Assembly (NCBI GenBank): GCA_937872925.1
Contig: CALMUT010000259.1
Location: 1-64,000 of the forward strand
DNA length: 64,000 nt
Direction of reading: 5' to 3'
Origin: an uncultured Myxococcales bacterium
Lineage (GTDB): Bacteria; Myxococcota_A; Polyangia; Polyangiales; Polyangiaceae
Part shown: positions 20,549-27,386 of the stretch, in pieces
Layout: each line of letters opens with the position of its first letter
Numbering within the stretch: the first letter of the stretch is position 1
The notes under the pieces: model-generated
Database searches by the model: none
The model's input: the letters and a program-made list of their open reading frames with translations, nothing else
What the model was told of the DNA's origin: nothing
Program-made: the position numbers and the translations under genes

Positions 20549-20852
20549 TGAAGGGCAGGTTACCATCGAAATAGCGGCCGAGCGAGCAGGACCTCCCGAT
20601 GCACGTGGGGCGGCCGTCGAGCGACTGCTTTGCGAAGCACCCGCCGTCATGGCCACCGCGCAATACAACGCGGCCCAAACGCGGCGCGAAGCACGCGGGC
20701 AAGAGTGCGTCTCGCTCCAACGGTCGCCGCAACGATGGTTGGAGTCGTTCGCACAAATGCGCACGTGCTTCGGGCACGCGTCTGGTTTCGTTCGCGAGCA
20801 GCACGGACGCGGCGCGCCTGCGCGACTCGAACGAAGGGGCTGTCCCACTCGC
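20549..20852. other. Gap between nucleotidyltransferase pair and Y RNA
   Basis: About 300 bp with several overlapping open frames but no recognisable gene, tRNA or hairpin. It lies downstream of the terminal Y RNA candidate on the minus strand and could contain its 3' processing signals. Confidence 0.4.
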
Positions 20853-20997
20853 TCGACCTGGTGTGAACACTTTGGCTTAGTGTTGTCATGACGGATTAAT
20901 AGTCCGTTGCTCTACCCAACTGAGCTACACGTTCTTTCATGAGCGTGACGGGATTTGAACCCGCGACTGACGGGTCGAATGACTTCGACCAGGTCGA
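20853..20997 (-). ncRNA. Y RNA candidate A with permuted tRNA-like module
   Basis: A 145-nt RNA read on the minus strand. Its ends pair perfectly over 9 bp (TCGACCTGG with CCAGGTCGA). Next to this helix stand GGTCGAAG on the 5' strand and GTTCACA on the 3' strand, resembling the Ro-binding loop of Y RNAs (GGUCCGA / UUCACU). Inside is a circularly permuted tRNA: T arm GCGGG-TTCAAAT-CCCGT, acceptor strand CACGCTC, cap ATGAAA, acceptor strand GAACGTG (6 of 7 pairs), D arm GCTCAGTTGGGTAGAGC, then anticodon arm ACGGA-CTATTAA-TCCGT with ATT in the anticodon place. Not a normal tRNA gene because the halves are in reverse order. Less certain than the copies near the Ro60-like gene. Confidence 0.68.
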
Positions 20998-21085
20998 TAT
21001 CCTCGGAACGCACGAAACCGATACGCCCGACAGAACGCGTGAGCGCTGCATGGCGTAGGCACGTGTGCCGACTATTGGACACCGG

Positions 21086-21156
21086 AGCGACGAGCGGGGA
21101 TCGCACCCGCATCTCGAGAGTGGCGCTCTCGGATCCTACTGTTGGACGACCGTCGC
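21086..21156 (-). tRNA. tRNA-Gly(GCC)-like
   Basis: Full cloverleaf: acceptor GCGACGG/TCGTCGC, D arm GTCC-AACAGTA-GGAT, anticodon arm CGAGA-GCGCCAC-TCTCG (anticodon GCC, C at position 33), T arm GCGGG-TGCGATC-CCCGC, discriminator T as in bacterial tRNA-Gly. The D loop lacks the GG pair and the T loop has G instead of T at position 55. CCG, not CCA, follows. Confidence 0.85.
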
Positions 21157-21248
21157 AAAAACAAGAGGCGCGCGCTCCGCACTGGGGTGCTTTGGCACTC
21201 CGCGCGAACGCGCGCTCCGCACAAACAAGAGGTACCCGCTCCGAACCA

Positions 21249-21570
21249 AGCGCGCGGCTGCGCGCCCGCGGCGAGCGAACGCGAGTCGCGTCGGGGTGCT
21301 CGAGGGGCGGTGAGCCCCCGCGTGGAGGATCCCGGTGGGGGCGACCCCATCCGGAATCCAAGCGCGCGGCTGCGCGCCCGCGGCGAGCGAGTGCGAGTCG
21401 CGTCGGGGTGCTCGAGGGGCGGTGAGCCCCTCGTGGAGGATTCCGGTGGGGGCGACCCCATCCGGAATCCAAGCGCGCGGCTGCGCGCCCGCGGTGAGCG
21501 AACGCGAGTCGCGTCGGGGTGCACGAGGGGCGGTGAGCCCCCTCGTGGAGGATTCCGGTGGGGGCGGGCG
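21249..21570. repeat. 111-bp tandem repeat in tRNA spacer, three copies
   Basis: Copies begin at 21249, 21360 and 21471 (AAGCGCGCGGCTGCGCGCCC). Each holds CGAGCGAACGCGAG-like text, then a hairpin (GGGGCGGTGAGCCCC) and GTGGAGGATTCCGGTGGGGG. Two diverged relatives of the same unit, with a different but still complementary hairpin, occur beside Y RNAs at about 29935-30058 and 31060-31138. The long overlapping open frames here are by-products of the repeat. Confidence 0.92.
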
Positions 21571-21632
21571 GGCGGGATGAGAATAGTGGCTAGCAAACGC
21601 GGACGCGCCCGGGCGTGCACGCTCACCAGCAG

Positions 21633-21716
21633 CGGAAGCAGGAGGACTCGCACCCCACACCTTGCGGTGCGCACTCGTTAGCAACGAGGCTCGCTCCTAT
21701 GAGCGATTCTACTTCC
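21633..21716 (-). tRNA. tRNA-Ser(GCT)-like, long variable arm
   Basis: Acceptor GGAAGTA/TGCTTCC pairs fully, the anticodon loop TTGCTAA gives GCT, and a class-II variable arm CACC-GCAA-GGTG supports serine. The D arm is aberrant (TCGCTC-ATAG-GAGCGA, a 6-bp stem with a 4-nt loop) and the T loop reads TGCGAGT. No CCA is encoded. Confidence 0.8.
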
Positions 21717-21722
21717 AATTAG

Positions 21723-21795
21723 TACGGGGCCGGAGGATCGAACTCCGCTGTGCCGCTTTGTAAGAGCGGTGCCGTCACCAGACGACAAGCCCCGC
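21723..21795 (-). tRNA. tRNA-Val(TAC)
   Basis: Complete and canonical: acceptor GCGGGGC/GCCCCGT, D loop TCTGGTGA with GG, anticodon arm CCGCT-CTTACAA-AGCGG (anticodon TAC), T arm CGGAG-TTCGATC-CTCCG, discriminator A. No CCA encoded. Confidence 0.92.
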
Positions 21796-21808
21796 ATGGG
21801 CTTTCCGG

Positions 21809-21878
21809 TCCGCTCGCCAGGGATCGCACCTGGAGGCTCTGCATATCAGACAGAGCTGAGCCACTAGCTCGCGAGCGG
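21809..21878 (-). tRNA. tRNA-Ile(GAT)-like
   Basis: Acceptor CCGCTCG/CGAGCGG is a perfect 7-bp stem, D arm AGCT-AGTGGCTC-AGCT, anticodon arm TCTGT-CTGATAT-GCAGA (anticodon GAT), T arm CCAGG-TGCGATC-CCTGG, discriminator A. The T loop has G at position 55. Confidence 0.85.
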
Positions 21879-21919
21879 ATAGGTTTCGCGCAACTCGCGC
21901 AACAGCCGACCCGACAAAT

Positions 21920-21941
21920 TGGCCCACCCCGGGGTGGGCCA
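21920..21941. terminator. Strong perfect hairpin in tRNA array
   Basis: Perfect palindrome TGGCCCACCCC/GGGGTGGGCCA (11 bp), flanked by AAAT and GTTTGAAAA. It could terminate transcription in either direction or act as a processing hairpin between tRNA-Trp and tRNA-Ile. Confidence 0.6.
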
Positions 21942-21968
21942 GTTTGAAAAGTTCGCGCAGCGAACGCA

Positions 21969-22040
21969 TGGCGGGTTCGCGAGGAATCGCACCCCGTCCT
22001 CCGGACTTGGAAACCGGTTGGTCACTATGACCTCGAACCC
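21969..22040 (-). tRNA. tRNA-Trp(CCA), encoded GCCA end
   Basis: Acceptor GGGTTCG/CGAACCC perfect, discriminator G and encoded CCA as in bacterial tRNA-Trp. Anticodon arm CCGG(T)-TTCCAAG-(T)CCGG reads CCA, with a T-T mismatch closing the loop. The D arm is tiny (GGTCA-TAG-TGACC). T arm CGGGG-TGCGATT-CCTCG, again with G55. Confidence 0.82.
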
Positions 22041-22125
22041 AAACAACGTAATTGCCGGTGCTGCGTGACGTGCGGGGCATCCCTCGACTCCACGAGTAGA
22101 CAGCACCAGCCAGAGGCTCCAAACT

Positions 22126-22707
22126 TTGTCTGGCATGACGACCAGCGCGCCCCACCGCCGCTACACCATCGCGGAGTTCGTCGAACTCGAGGCGTACGCA
22201 AATGTGCGGCACGAGTTTCTCGACGGCCAAATCTACGCCATGGCGGGTGGGACTCCCGAGCACGGGACCTACGCAGCCAATGTGATCGCGTTGATCTCCG
22301 CGCAGCTGGGCGACAAGCCCTGCCGCGTGCAAACTTCGGACGTGCGGATCCGGGTGCAGGCCACGGGCCTGGACACCTATCCGGATGCAAGCGTGGTCTG
22401 CGGCAAGGCCGAGCGCGACTCGGACGATGAAAACGCGATCGTGAATCCAATCGTGTTGGTGGAGATCTTGAGCGAGAGCACCGCCGCCTATGATTTGGGC
22501 GACAAGCTCGTGCACTACAAGCAGATCCCCGCGTTGCGCGAAGTCCTCTTCGTCGACCCAAGCGACCAGTCCGTGTCCGTGATGCGCCGGGACACGGAGG
22601 GCAGCTGGACCACGCATCGGGCAGCTCGCACGGAGTCGATCGAACTGCAGTCGATCGAGTGTCGCTTGGCGGTAGACGCCGTATTTCGTGATCCACTGGC
22701 GGACTGA
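22126..22707 (+). CDS. Uma2-family (DUF820) PD-(D/E)XK-fold protein
   Basis: A 193-residue protein of the Uma2/DUF820 family. RYTIAEFVELEAYANVRHEFLDGQIYAM (given as RYTIAEFVELEA and VRHEFLDGQIYAM) opens the fold, TYPDASVVCG near residue 88 carries the family Asp, and NPIVLVEILSESTAAYDLGDK near 106 carries the E-x-L motif. The fold is nuclease-like, but the cellular function of the family, common in multicellular bacteria, is unknown. It is the only clear gene on the plus strand inside the tRNA array, lying between tRNA-Trp and tRNA-Ala, and so is probably an insertion. ATGs at 22126 and 22135 are both possible. Confidence 0.88.
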   Translation: MSGMTTSAPHRRYTIAEFVELEAYANVRHEFLDGQIYAMAGGTPEHGTYAANVIALISAQLGDKPCRVQTSDVRIRVQATGLDTYPDASVVCGKAERDSDDENAIVNPIVLVEILSESTAAYDLGDKLVHYKQIPALREVLFVDPSDQSVSVMRRDTEGSWTTHRAARTESIELQSIECRLAVDAVFRDPLAD

Positions 22708-22742
22708 GTGCGTAGGGATCCGCCAGCGGCTGAAAGCAGCAG

Positions 22743-22813
22743 TGGAGCGGCCGGGAGTTGCACCCGGATCTCTGGTTTGCGACACCAGTGTCTTGCTATT
22801 GGACGACCGTCCC
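22743..22813 (-). tRNA. tRNA-Ala(CGC)-like
   Basis: Anticodon arm CTGGT-GTCGCAA-ACCAG (anticodon CGC), T arm CCGGG-TGCAACT-CCCGG with G55, acceptor GGGACGG/CCGCTCC with one A-C mismatch, discriminator A. D loop AATAGCAA lacks GG. Confidence 0.8.
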
Positions 22814-22867
22814 GAACGCCGCGACGCGCGCGGCTGAAAAAGAACGCCGCGACGCGCGGCTCGTAGT

Positions 22868-22943
22868 TGGGGTGACCGACGGGATTTGAACCCATACCTG
22901 CAGGGCCACAACCTGCCGTGCGACCCATTCACACCGCGGCCAC
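22868..22943 (-). tRNA. tRNA-His(GTG), encoded CCA
   Basis: Acceptor GTGGCCG/CGGTCAC, D loop GAATGGGTC, anticodon arm GCAGG-TTGTGGC-CCTGC (GTG), T arm ATGGG-TTCAAAT-CCCGT, discriminator C followed by CCA. C73 fits histidine; the position -1 base in the gene is T rather than G. Confidence 0.92.
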
Positions 22944-22985
22944 AAATGAAGATCGTCGCCGCCCGTTTCGGCGACACCAATCCAG

Positions 22986-23058
22986 TGCGTCGGGTTGGGA
23001 TCGAACCAACGCCTCCGGTTTTTCAAACCAGCGCTTCCACCAGGTTAGCTTCCGACGC
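22986..23058 (-). tRNA. tRNA-Phe(GAA)
   Basis: Acceptor GCGTCGG/CCGACGC perfect, anticodon arm CTGGT-TTGAAAA-ACCGG (GAA), T arm GTTGG-TTCGATC-CCAAC, discriminator A. D loop contains GGTGG. CTG follows instead of CCA. Confidence 0.92.
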
Positions 23059-23129
23059 AAGAGTGCACCCCAACGCGCTGGGGCGCTTCGGTGCCTCGCG
23101 CGAACGCGACGAACCACAAGAATAAACAG

Positions 23130-23197
23130 TCGCTACGCGCGGATTCGCACCGCGTCCCGAAGCCTTATGAGAGCTTGGTCCACCTTGGGTCGTAGCG
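23130..23197 (-). tRNA. tRNA-Met(CAT)-like with reduced D arm
   Basis: Acceptor CGCTACG/CGTAGCG perfect, anticodon arm AAGCT-CTCATAA-GGCTT (CAT), T arm CGCGG-TGCGAAT-CCGCG (G55), discriminator A. Only 14 nt separate the acceptor from the anticodon stem, so the D arm is much reduced. CAT could also be a tRNA-Ile2 type. Confidence 0.8.
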
Positions 23198-23226
23198 AAG
23201 TCCGCGCCCAAAAGCCGGGCGCGGTC

Positions 23227-23300
23227 TGGCGTCCCCACGGGGAATCGCACCCCGATTGCGAGATTGAAAATCTCGAGTCCTGCTCTTAGACGATGGGGAC
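23227..23300 (-). tRNA. tRNA-Glu(TTC), encoded GCCA
   Basis: Acceptor GTCCCCA/TGGGGAC, D arm GTCT-AAGAGCA-GGAC, anticodon arm CGAGA-TTTTCAA-TCTCG (TTC), T arm CGGGG-TGCGATT-CCCCG, discriminator G and encoded CCA. Stems are perfect, but D loop lacks GG and T loop has G55. Confidence 0.9.
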
Positions 23301-23364
23301 AAACGTGAAGCGGCGCTGGGGTACTGCGGCGCTTCGCGCACCCGCGCCGAACCACAAGAATGAG

Positions 23365-23449
23365 TACTCGAGGTGAGAGTCGAACTCACAAGCTCTCTAT
23401 GGAGCGACTGGTTCTGAGCCAGCTGCGTTTTCCGTTTCGCCACTCGAGT
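23365..23449 (-). tRNA. tRNA-Leu(CAG)
   Basis: Acceptor ACTCGAG/CTCGAGT, D arm GCG-AAACGGAAAA-CGC, anticodon loop CTCAGAA (CAG), class-II variable arm GCTC...GAGC, T arm GTGAG-TTCGACT-CTCAC, discriminator A. Canonical; no CCA. Confidence 0.92.
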
Positions 23450-23474
23450 GTGTGGGTCGGGTCAACCCGAACCG

Positions 23475-23550
23475 TGGAACGGGAATCAGGACTCGAACCT
23501 GAACCTCAAGGCTTCAAAGGCCTGCGCGCTGCCGATTGCGCCATTCCCGC
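23475..23550 (-). tRNA. tRNA-Gln(TTG), encoded CCA
   Basis: Acceptor GCGGGAA/TTCCCGT, D arm GCGC-AATCGGCA-GCGC, anticodon loop CTTTGAA (TTG), T arm TCAGG-TTCGAGT-CCTGA, discriminator T then CCA. The discriminator is unusual for glutamine (normally G). Confidence 0.9.
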
Positions 23551-23583
23551 AGACGCGACTGGTGCCTGCCGGTCACGTATTTG

Positions 23584-23655
23584 CTGCACGGGTAAGATTC
23601 GAACTTACGGTCCCGCGGTTAACAGCCGCGTGCCTTTCCACTTGGCTACCGTGCA
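23584..23655 (-). tRNA. tRNA-Asn(GTT)
   Basis: Acceptor TGCACGG/CCGTGCA perfect, D arm GCC-AAGTGGAAA-GGC, anticodon arm CGCGG-CTGTTAA-CCGCG (GTT), T arm GTAAG-TTCGAAT-CTTAC, discriminator G. Canonical; no CCA. Confidence 0.93.
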
Positions 23656-23687
23656 ATGCGGCGGACGCACTTCCAGCGTCTGCCCGG

Positions 23688-23770
23688 AGGAAGGTGGAGG
23701 TCACGCTCCCCAGACCTTGCGGTCCGATCTGTTTTCGAAACAGTCCTGGTCCTCGACCAGTTCACCTTCC
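23688..23770 (-). tRNA. tRNA-Ser(CGA)-like
   Basis: Acceptor GGAAGGT/ACCTTCC, anticodon loop TTCGAAA (CGA), class-II variable arm GACC-GCAA-GGTC. The D arm is an odd 6-bp stem (CTGGTC-GAG-GACCAG) and the T loop AGCGTGA departs strongly from TTCGAAT. First tRNA after the protein operon. Confidence 0.8.
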
Positions 23771-23797
23771 GGAGTTGCAACTCGTCGCGAGCGCGTT

Positions 23798-25084
23798 CTA
23801 GTCCACGAGCTCGAACGTCATGCCGGCTTTGCGTAGGCGCTGGGTGAGCGTGGCGCCCATGGCAGTCGCAGGCGTCAAGATCCCACCGCCCCTCGAAAGC
23901 TCTGCACCGTCCTGCGCCAAACACACCGCGGACTCACCAAGCATCTTCGCCGTCTCGCCGTAACCGGGATCGCTCGTGCCAACCACGCGGCCACGCAGCT
24001 TGAAAGGCTTGCCGTCCTTGGCAACGCCGCTGCCCAACAAGTGGATCTCGAAAAAACCACGCTCGCGCTCTTCTCGGCTCGGTCCTTCGCCGGGCTTCGG
24101 CAGCTTCTTTTCGAGCAGGCTGCGCGTGGGCCCGACGGCACCGGCGAGCATGAAGCCCGTCAATCCCGCGGCGACTCCCGCCGCCATCGCCAGACCCTTC
24201 GCCCCAGGGAAAAGACTCATCACCTCGGAGTAGCGAAAGTCTCGTCCATAGCGAAAACCGAGCAGCGCGTTGCTGCGCCGCACGATCCGCGTGTTGATCG
24301 CCGCCATGATGAACGGCGCCGTCCAGGCGCCAATGTCCGCGTCATAGCGCACGCCGCGCTGATCAGAGCCGTCGGGGCCCTTGCGTTCGCCTTCCGGGTT
24401 CAGCGCGTAAGGATGCCCCAGCACCTTGAGCACGCTGCGATCGCGCTTCACTTCGTCCACAACGTTGAACATGCTGGCGACAGTGCCGCCGCTGAAACCG
24501 CCCCGGGTCTTGCCGGCAAAAAACTTGATCTCCGAGCAGGGCGCGCCGTGCTTTTCGAACGCATGGTCCTGCAACATGAGACTGCCCAAATCCGACGGAA
24601 TCGAATCAAAGCCGCAGCAGTGCACGATGCGCGCGCCCGTTTCTTCCGCGCGGGCGTGATGCGCGTCGATCATGCGTCGGATGAACTGAGTTTCTCCGGT
24701 CAGATCGCAGTAGTCCGTGGCGTGCTCGACGCATGCGGCCACGAGCTCCGCACCGTATTTGTCGTAGGGGCCAACGGTGGTGCAGACGACACTGGCGTCC
24801 GCCGCCACTCGGTCTAGGGACGCTCGGTCGTAGCTGTCGGCGATCAAGATCGGAAGCTCCGCGTAACTCGGACGAATGCGCCCGAGGCGTTCCCGGACCT
24901 TTTCGAGCTTCGCCTTGCTGCGCCCGGCTAGCGCCAATCGCAAATCCGAATCCCCGTAGTGCTCAGCCAAGTATTCGGCGACGAGCTCGCCGGTGAATCC
25001 CGTCGCGCCGAACAGCACGACGTCATGAGGGCGAGAGCGATCCCGCAGACGTCGCGGCGATCCACCGTTGGCTTTGCTTTCCAT
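23798..25084 (-). CDS. Saccharopine-dehydrogenase-like NAD(P)-binding oxidoreductase
   Basis: A 428-residue protein of the saccharopine dehydrogenase/trans-acting enoyl reductase family. The Rossmann motif VVLFGATGFTGELVAEYL (residues 22-39) binds NAD(P), followed by LALAGRSKAKL and the conserved VVCTTVGPYDKYG and TDYCDLTGE blocks. A hydrophobic Gly/Ala segment near residues 290-315 may contact membrane or a lipid substrate, as in mycobacterial relatives. The reaction is not predictable. It begins 39 bp downstream of the E1 gene stop and ends 27 bp before tRNA-Ser(CGA), so it may be co-transcribed with the Ro60/Ubl operon, though its function need not be related. Confidence 0.85.
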   Translation of the reverse strand: MESKANGGSPRRLRDRSRPHDVVLFGATGFTGELVAEYLAEHYGDSDLRLALAGRSKAKLEKVRERLGRIRPSYAELPILIADSYDRASLDRVAADASVVCTTVGPYDKYGAELVAACVEHATDYCDLTGETQFIRRMIDAHHARAEETGARIVHCCGFDSIPSDLGSLMLQDHAFEKHGAPCSEIKFFAGKTRGGFSGGTVASMFNVVDEVKRDRSVLKVLGHPYALNPEGERKGPDGSDQRGVRYDADIGAWTAPFIMAAINTRIVRRSNALLGFRYGRDFRYSEVMSLFPGAKGLAMAAGVAAGLTGFMLAGAVGPTRSLLEKKLPKPGEGPSREERERGFFEIHLLGSGVAKDGKPFKLRGRVVGTSDPGYGETAKMLGESAVCLAQDGAELSRGGGILTPATAMGATLTQRLRKAGMTFELVD

Positions 25085-25123
25085 GGCGGGAGCCTAGGCC
25101 TGGCGCGCCCGACCCGAAAGGGG

Positions 25124-25702
25124 TCAGGCGCCGGATTCTTGCACGCCGTTCAAACTGATCATGTAGTCGCGCTTTTCGGAGGTCTTTGCGAAATCTTGAA
25201 GCGCGCGCGCAGCCGTTGCTGCCACCAGGGCGATCAGCGGCAAATGCTCGCCACCCTCGCAGGTCGCCTGCCCTTCTTCGTCTTCGGCGTCGGCGACGAA
25301 ACCTTCGTCCCAACGCACCAAGCCAAAAGTGCCGTCCGCGGAGATCGCCGCGTGCAGCAGGGCCTTGTTATTCTCGCGCGCATACGTACTGAGCAGCACG
25401 CGACTCTTTTGATTGTCGAAGGCGTCGATGACGAGATCAGCCTTGGCGAGCAGGGTGTCGACGTTGTCTTCCGACACACGCACGCCAAAGGCCTCACTCT
25501 TGATGCCGTGGAAGTTCAAGAGCTGAAGCTTCAGGGCCTCGGCTTTGTTCTTCCCCACGGACTGCTTCACGTAGGCCTGCGACAGCAGGTTCTTTGACTC
25601 GACGCGGTCGAAGTCCACGAAGCAGAGCGTGGCGTCTAAGTTGCGACACAGAAGTGCCGCAAGCGAACCGAGGGCGCCCACACCGCAGAAGACAATGCGC
25701 AT
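25124..25702 (-). CDS. Minimal E1/ThiF-type adenylating enzyme
   Basis: A 192-residue E1-like protein, predicted to adenylate the C-terminus of a ubiquitin-like partner. The nucleotide-binding loop GVGALGS is at residues 7-13, followed by FVDFDRVESKNLLSQ (acidic and Arg residues that contact ATP) and VGKNKAEALK. VIDAFDNQKSR matches the E1 D-x-D-N-x-x-x-R pattern. A Cys in TCEGGEHLPL near residue 145 sits where the thioester Cys of E1/MoeB proteins lies. It is shorter than ThiF/MoeB (about 240-250) and has no fused domain. It is the last gene of the five-gene set with a Ubl (8-bp gap), JAMM and Ro60-like protein. Confidence 0.85.
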   Translation of the reverse strand: MRIVFCGVGALGSLAALLCRNLDATLCFVDFDRVESKNLLSQAYVKQSVGKNKAEALKLQLLNFHGIKSEAFGVRVSEDNVDTLLAKADLVIDAFDNQKSRVLLSTYARENNKALLHAAISADGTFGLVRWDEGFVADAEDEEGQATCEGGEHLPLIALVAATAARALQDFAKTSEKRDYMISLNGVQESGA

Positions 25703-25709
25703 GGGCGCC

Positions 25710-25985
25710 TCAGTTCTCCACGCAGCGGCTCAGGCCGTAGCGCGCTGCGCCGAAGGGGACCTTCGGACGCAGGTAGATGCGACCCGTGCCGTGGCCGCCG
25801 AAGCGGTCGACCATGTAGTAGTCGAAGGCGTTGTCCGGCAGGTTTGCGATGTGCAAACCACGCAGGCCGCCGGTACGGATGACTTCGATCGCAATACGGC
25901 GCACGTCCGCATCCGACACGTAGTCGTCCAGTGGACGCGGGTAGTCCGCGCTGTAGCCGTTGTAAGTGATGTTCAAGATTGCCAT
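25710..25985 (-). CDS. Predicted ubiquitin-like (beta-grasp) protein
   Basis: A 91-residue protein. The ATG at 25985 has an excellent site (AAAGGAGG, 9 nt upstream). Secondary-structure reading is beta-beta-alpha-beta-beta: AILNITYNGYSADYP, then DADVRRIAIEVIRTG, then FDYYMVDRF and GRIYLRPKVPFG, which fits a beta-grasp and resembles Prok_Ub/PRTRC-C-type proteins (YNG...DVRR). The C-terminus is LSRCVEN rather than Gly-Gly, so activation by E1 would need trimming after VPFG or would use a different tail. Its place between JAMM and E1 is the main support for the Ubl call. Confidence 0.65.
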   Translation of the reverse strand: MAILNITYNGYSADYPRPLDDYVSDADVRRIAIEVIRTGGLRGLHIANLPDNAFDYYMVDRFGGHGTGRIYLRPKVPFGAARYGLSRCVEN

Positions 25986-26043
25986 GGAACGGACCCTCCT
26001 TTCGGGCCTTAGTTGGGTGCGAAAAACTCGGACCAGACTTTGT

Positions 26044-26433
26044 TTATTTAGATTGTTTGGATGTGGCGGTTGGTTCGTCATCGGCGAACGGCATGCCTGA
26101 CGCCAGACGCAGCAAGCTGGACCACCAAGGTTCGTCCTCGACCGTCGCCACGACGTCGCCACGTTTCGTGATCATGCCCGTGGGCGCGAGCACCGAGAAT
26201 CGCAACGTCTTGCCTAGCGCCGTTTCTAGCGCCTGCATCGTCGTCTCGTCTTCTCTAGAGAAAGCCAAGGGGCCATTGGGATGGCTGTGACTCAACTCTT
26301 CAAGTTCGTCGCGATGCTCCCAGATCATTTGCCAGCGCTTGCGAGAGTCCGGCAACTGGCTTGGGCTTTGCGACGCGTCGCTGAAGAGCACCGCGCCGCC
26401 CTTGCCGATCAGGAAGAACACTTCACGTTTCAT
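26044..26433 (-). CDS. JAMM/JAB-domain metallopeptidase
   Basis: A 129-residue JAB/MPN protein. The zinc motif HSHPNGPLAFSREDE (residues about 51-65) has His-x-His and, at the expected spacing, Ser-x-x-Asp; the N-terminal Glu may be Glu4 (MKREVFF). Such enzymes cleave isopeptide or Ubl-precursor bonds. The ATG overlaps the stop of the upstream gene (ATGA), so the two are translationally coupled. The Ubl gene follows 58 bp downstream. The C-terminus ends in a short charged tail (DDEPTATSKQSK). The set JAMM-Ubl-E1 recalls the PRTRC-type arrangement. Confidence 0.88.
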   Translation of the reverse strand: MKREVFFLIGKGGAVLFSDASQSPSQLPDSRKRWQMIWEHRDELEELSHSHPNGPLAFSREDETTMQALETALGKTLRFSVLAPTGMITKRGDVVATVEDEPWWSSLLRLASGMPFADDEPTATSKQSK

Positions 26434-27386
26434 GCCCGCCTCGTGATGTTGAGCTGAGCCGTATCAAAACCTTCTCGGATCACCGAAGGTAGGCTCTCCA
26501 AAGTGACTTCACGGTCAGAACCGCTGAGACAGATGCCAGCGTCGATGACCTGTAGCGAGACTTCATCGACGACGCTGATGAAGCGTTCGCCCATGAAGCG
26601 ATAGGTCACTTCTAGCATGCCTCTGCCCAGGGACCGAGACCCGACCAAGTCGGCACCCGCGGCATCCAGCGCTCGTGTTGCGCGATCGATGGGGGTCCCA
26701 GCATCGGCTGCGCTCCGGGGGCGCTGCCGTCCGCTGCGGTGCTGGACCACTCGCCCCTCGGCGGCGTCCCAAGCCTGCACCCGCACGCGCTCCAGACGCC
26801 GGCGTTCTTCCAAATCTAAGAGCAACGACGTCGCAACCTCGCGGCCACCGCTGGCCAATTCCAAGATAGCGCCGGCGATCTCCCGGGGAGATACGGCGAT
26901 GTCGAGAGCGCGCCCAACTCCCGTGACCAATGCAAACGCAAATGCCGCGCGAAGGGATGCCGCCACCCCTTTGATCTCGTCGATGCCGCGCACGTCTTCG
27001 AGCGCTTGGCGCACCGTGTCTTCGGCCTCGGATTCGAACTCGAGAGCGTCAAACACCAGATCGCCGGAATGCCAGCGTCGGGCAATGACGGGAGAAAGCA
27101 GCGCGGGCTCTTCTGCAGGCACCAGCTCGACTCGTGCGAGCTGACGCCCACCCGAGAAGAGCCAACCATGAGCGAAGTGCCCACGCACGGCTTCGAGGCC
27201 CTCCAAATCGGTCGCGTCCGCGTTGTCCACAATTGTGGCCACGCGGCCCTTGAAGCTGAAGCGATACCAGCCCGGCGGTTGCTGCACGTCTACGGCGTAG
27301 CGTCGGCTCGCATCATCCACGCGGGTGCCACCAAAGTATGGCAGCACCCGCGCTTCGTCTGTTTTTAGGAACTTACGAAAGTCCAC
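26430..27386 (-). CDS. Conserved protein of the Ro60-like/Ubl operon, unknown function
   Basis: A 318-residue protein without signal peptide or membrane segment. No catalytic domain was recognised. The middle (residues about 110-200) is helical and Ala/Leu/Glu-rich; the C-terminal 90 residues look like a compact alpha/beta domain: YRFMGERFISVVDE, then LQVIDAGICLSGSDREVTLE and SLPSVIREGF. One Cys lies in DAGICLSG; an E2-like role is conceivable from position in the operon, but the usual E2 active-site pattern is not seen. It overlaps the Ro60-like gene by 14 bp and the JAMM gene by 4 bp, so it is firmly part of this operon. Confidence 0.75.
   Translation of the reverse strand: MDFRKFLKTDEARVLPYFGGTRVDDASRRYAVDVQQPPGWYRFSFKGRVATIVDNADATDLEGLEAVRGHFAHGWLFSGGRQLARVELVPAEEPALLSPVIARRWHSGDLVFDALEFESEAEDTVRQALEDVRGIDEIKGVAASLRAAFAFALVTGVGRALDIAVSPREIAGAILELASGGREVATSLLLDLEERRRLERVRVQAWDAAEGRVVQHRSGRQRPRSAADAGTPIDRATRALDAAGADLVGSRSLGRGMLEVTYRFMGERFISVVDEVSLQVIDAGICLSGSDREVTLESLPSVIREGFDTAQLNITRRA

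Noticed and set aside
20853-20997. A permuted, functional tRNA-Asn gene
   Set aside because: The halves are in reverse order and would need splicing. The closing helix and Ro-like loop outside the tRNA body, shared with three RNAs near the Ro60-like gene, explain it better as a Y RNA.
21072-21684. Three overlapping proteins of about 180-200 residues
   Set aside because: They arise from the 111-bp tandem repeat and tRNA genes, are Arg/Pro/Ala low-complexity, and have no binding sites.
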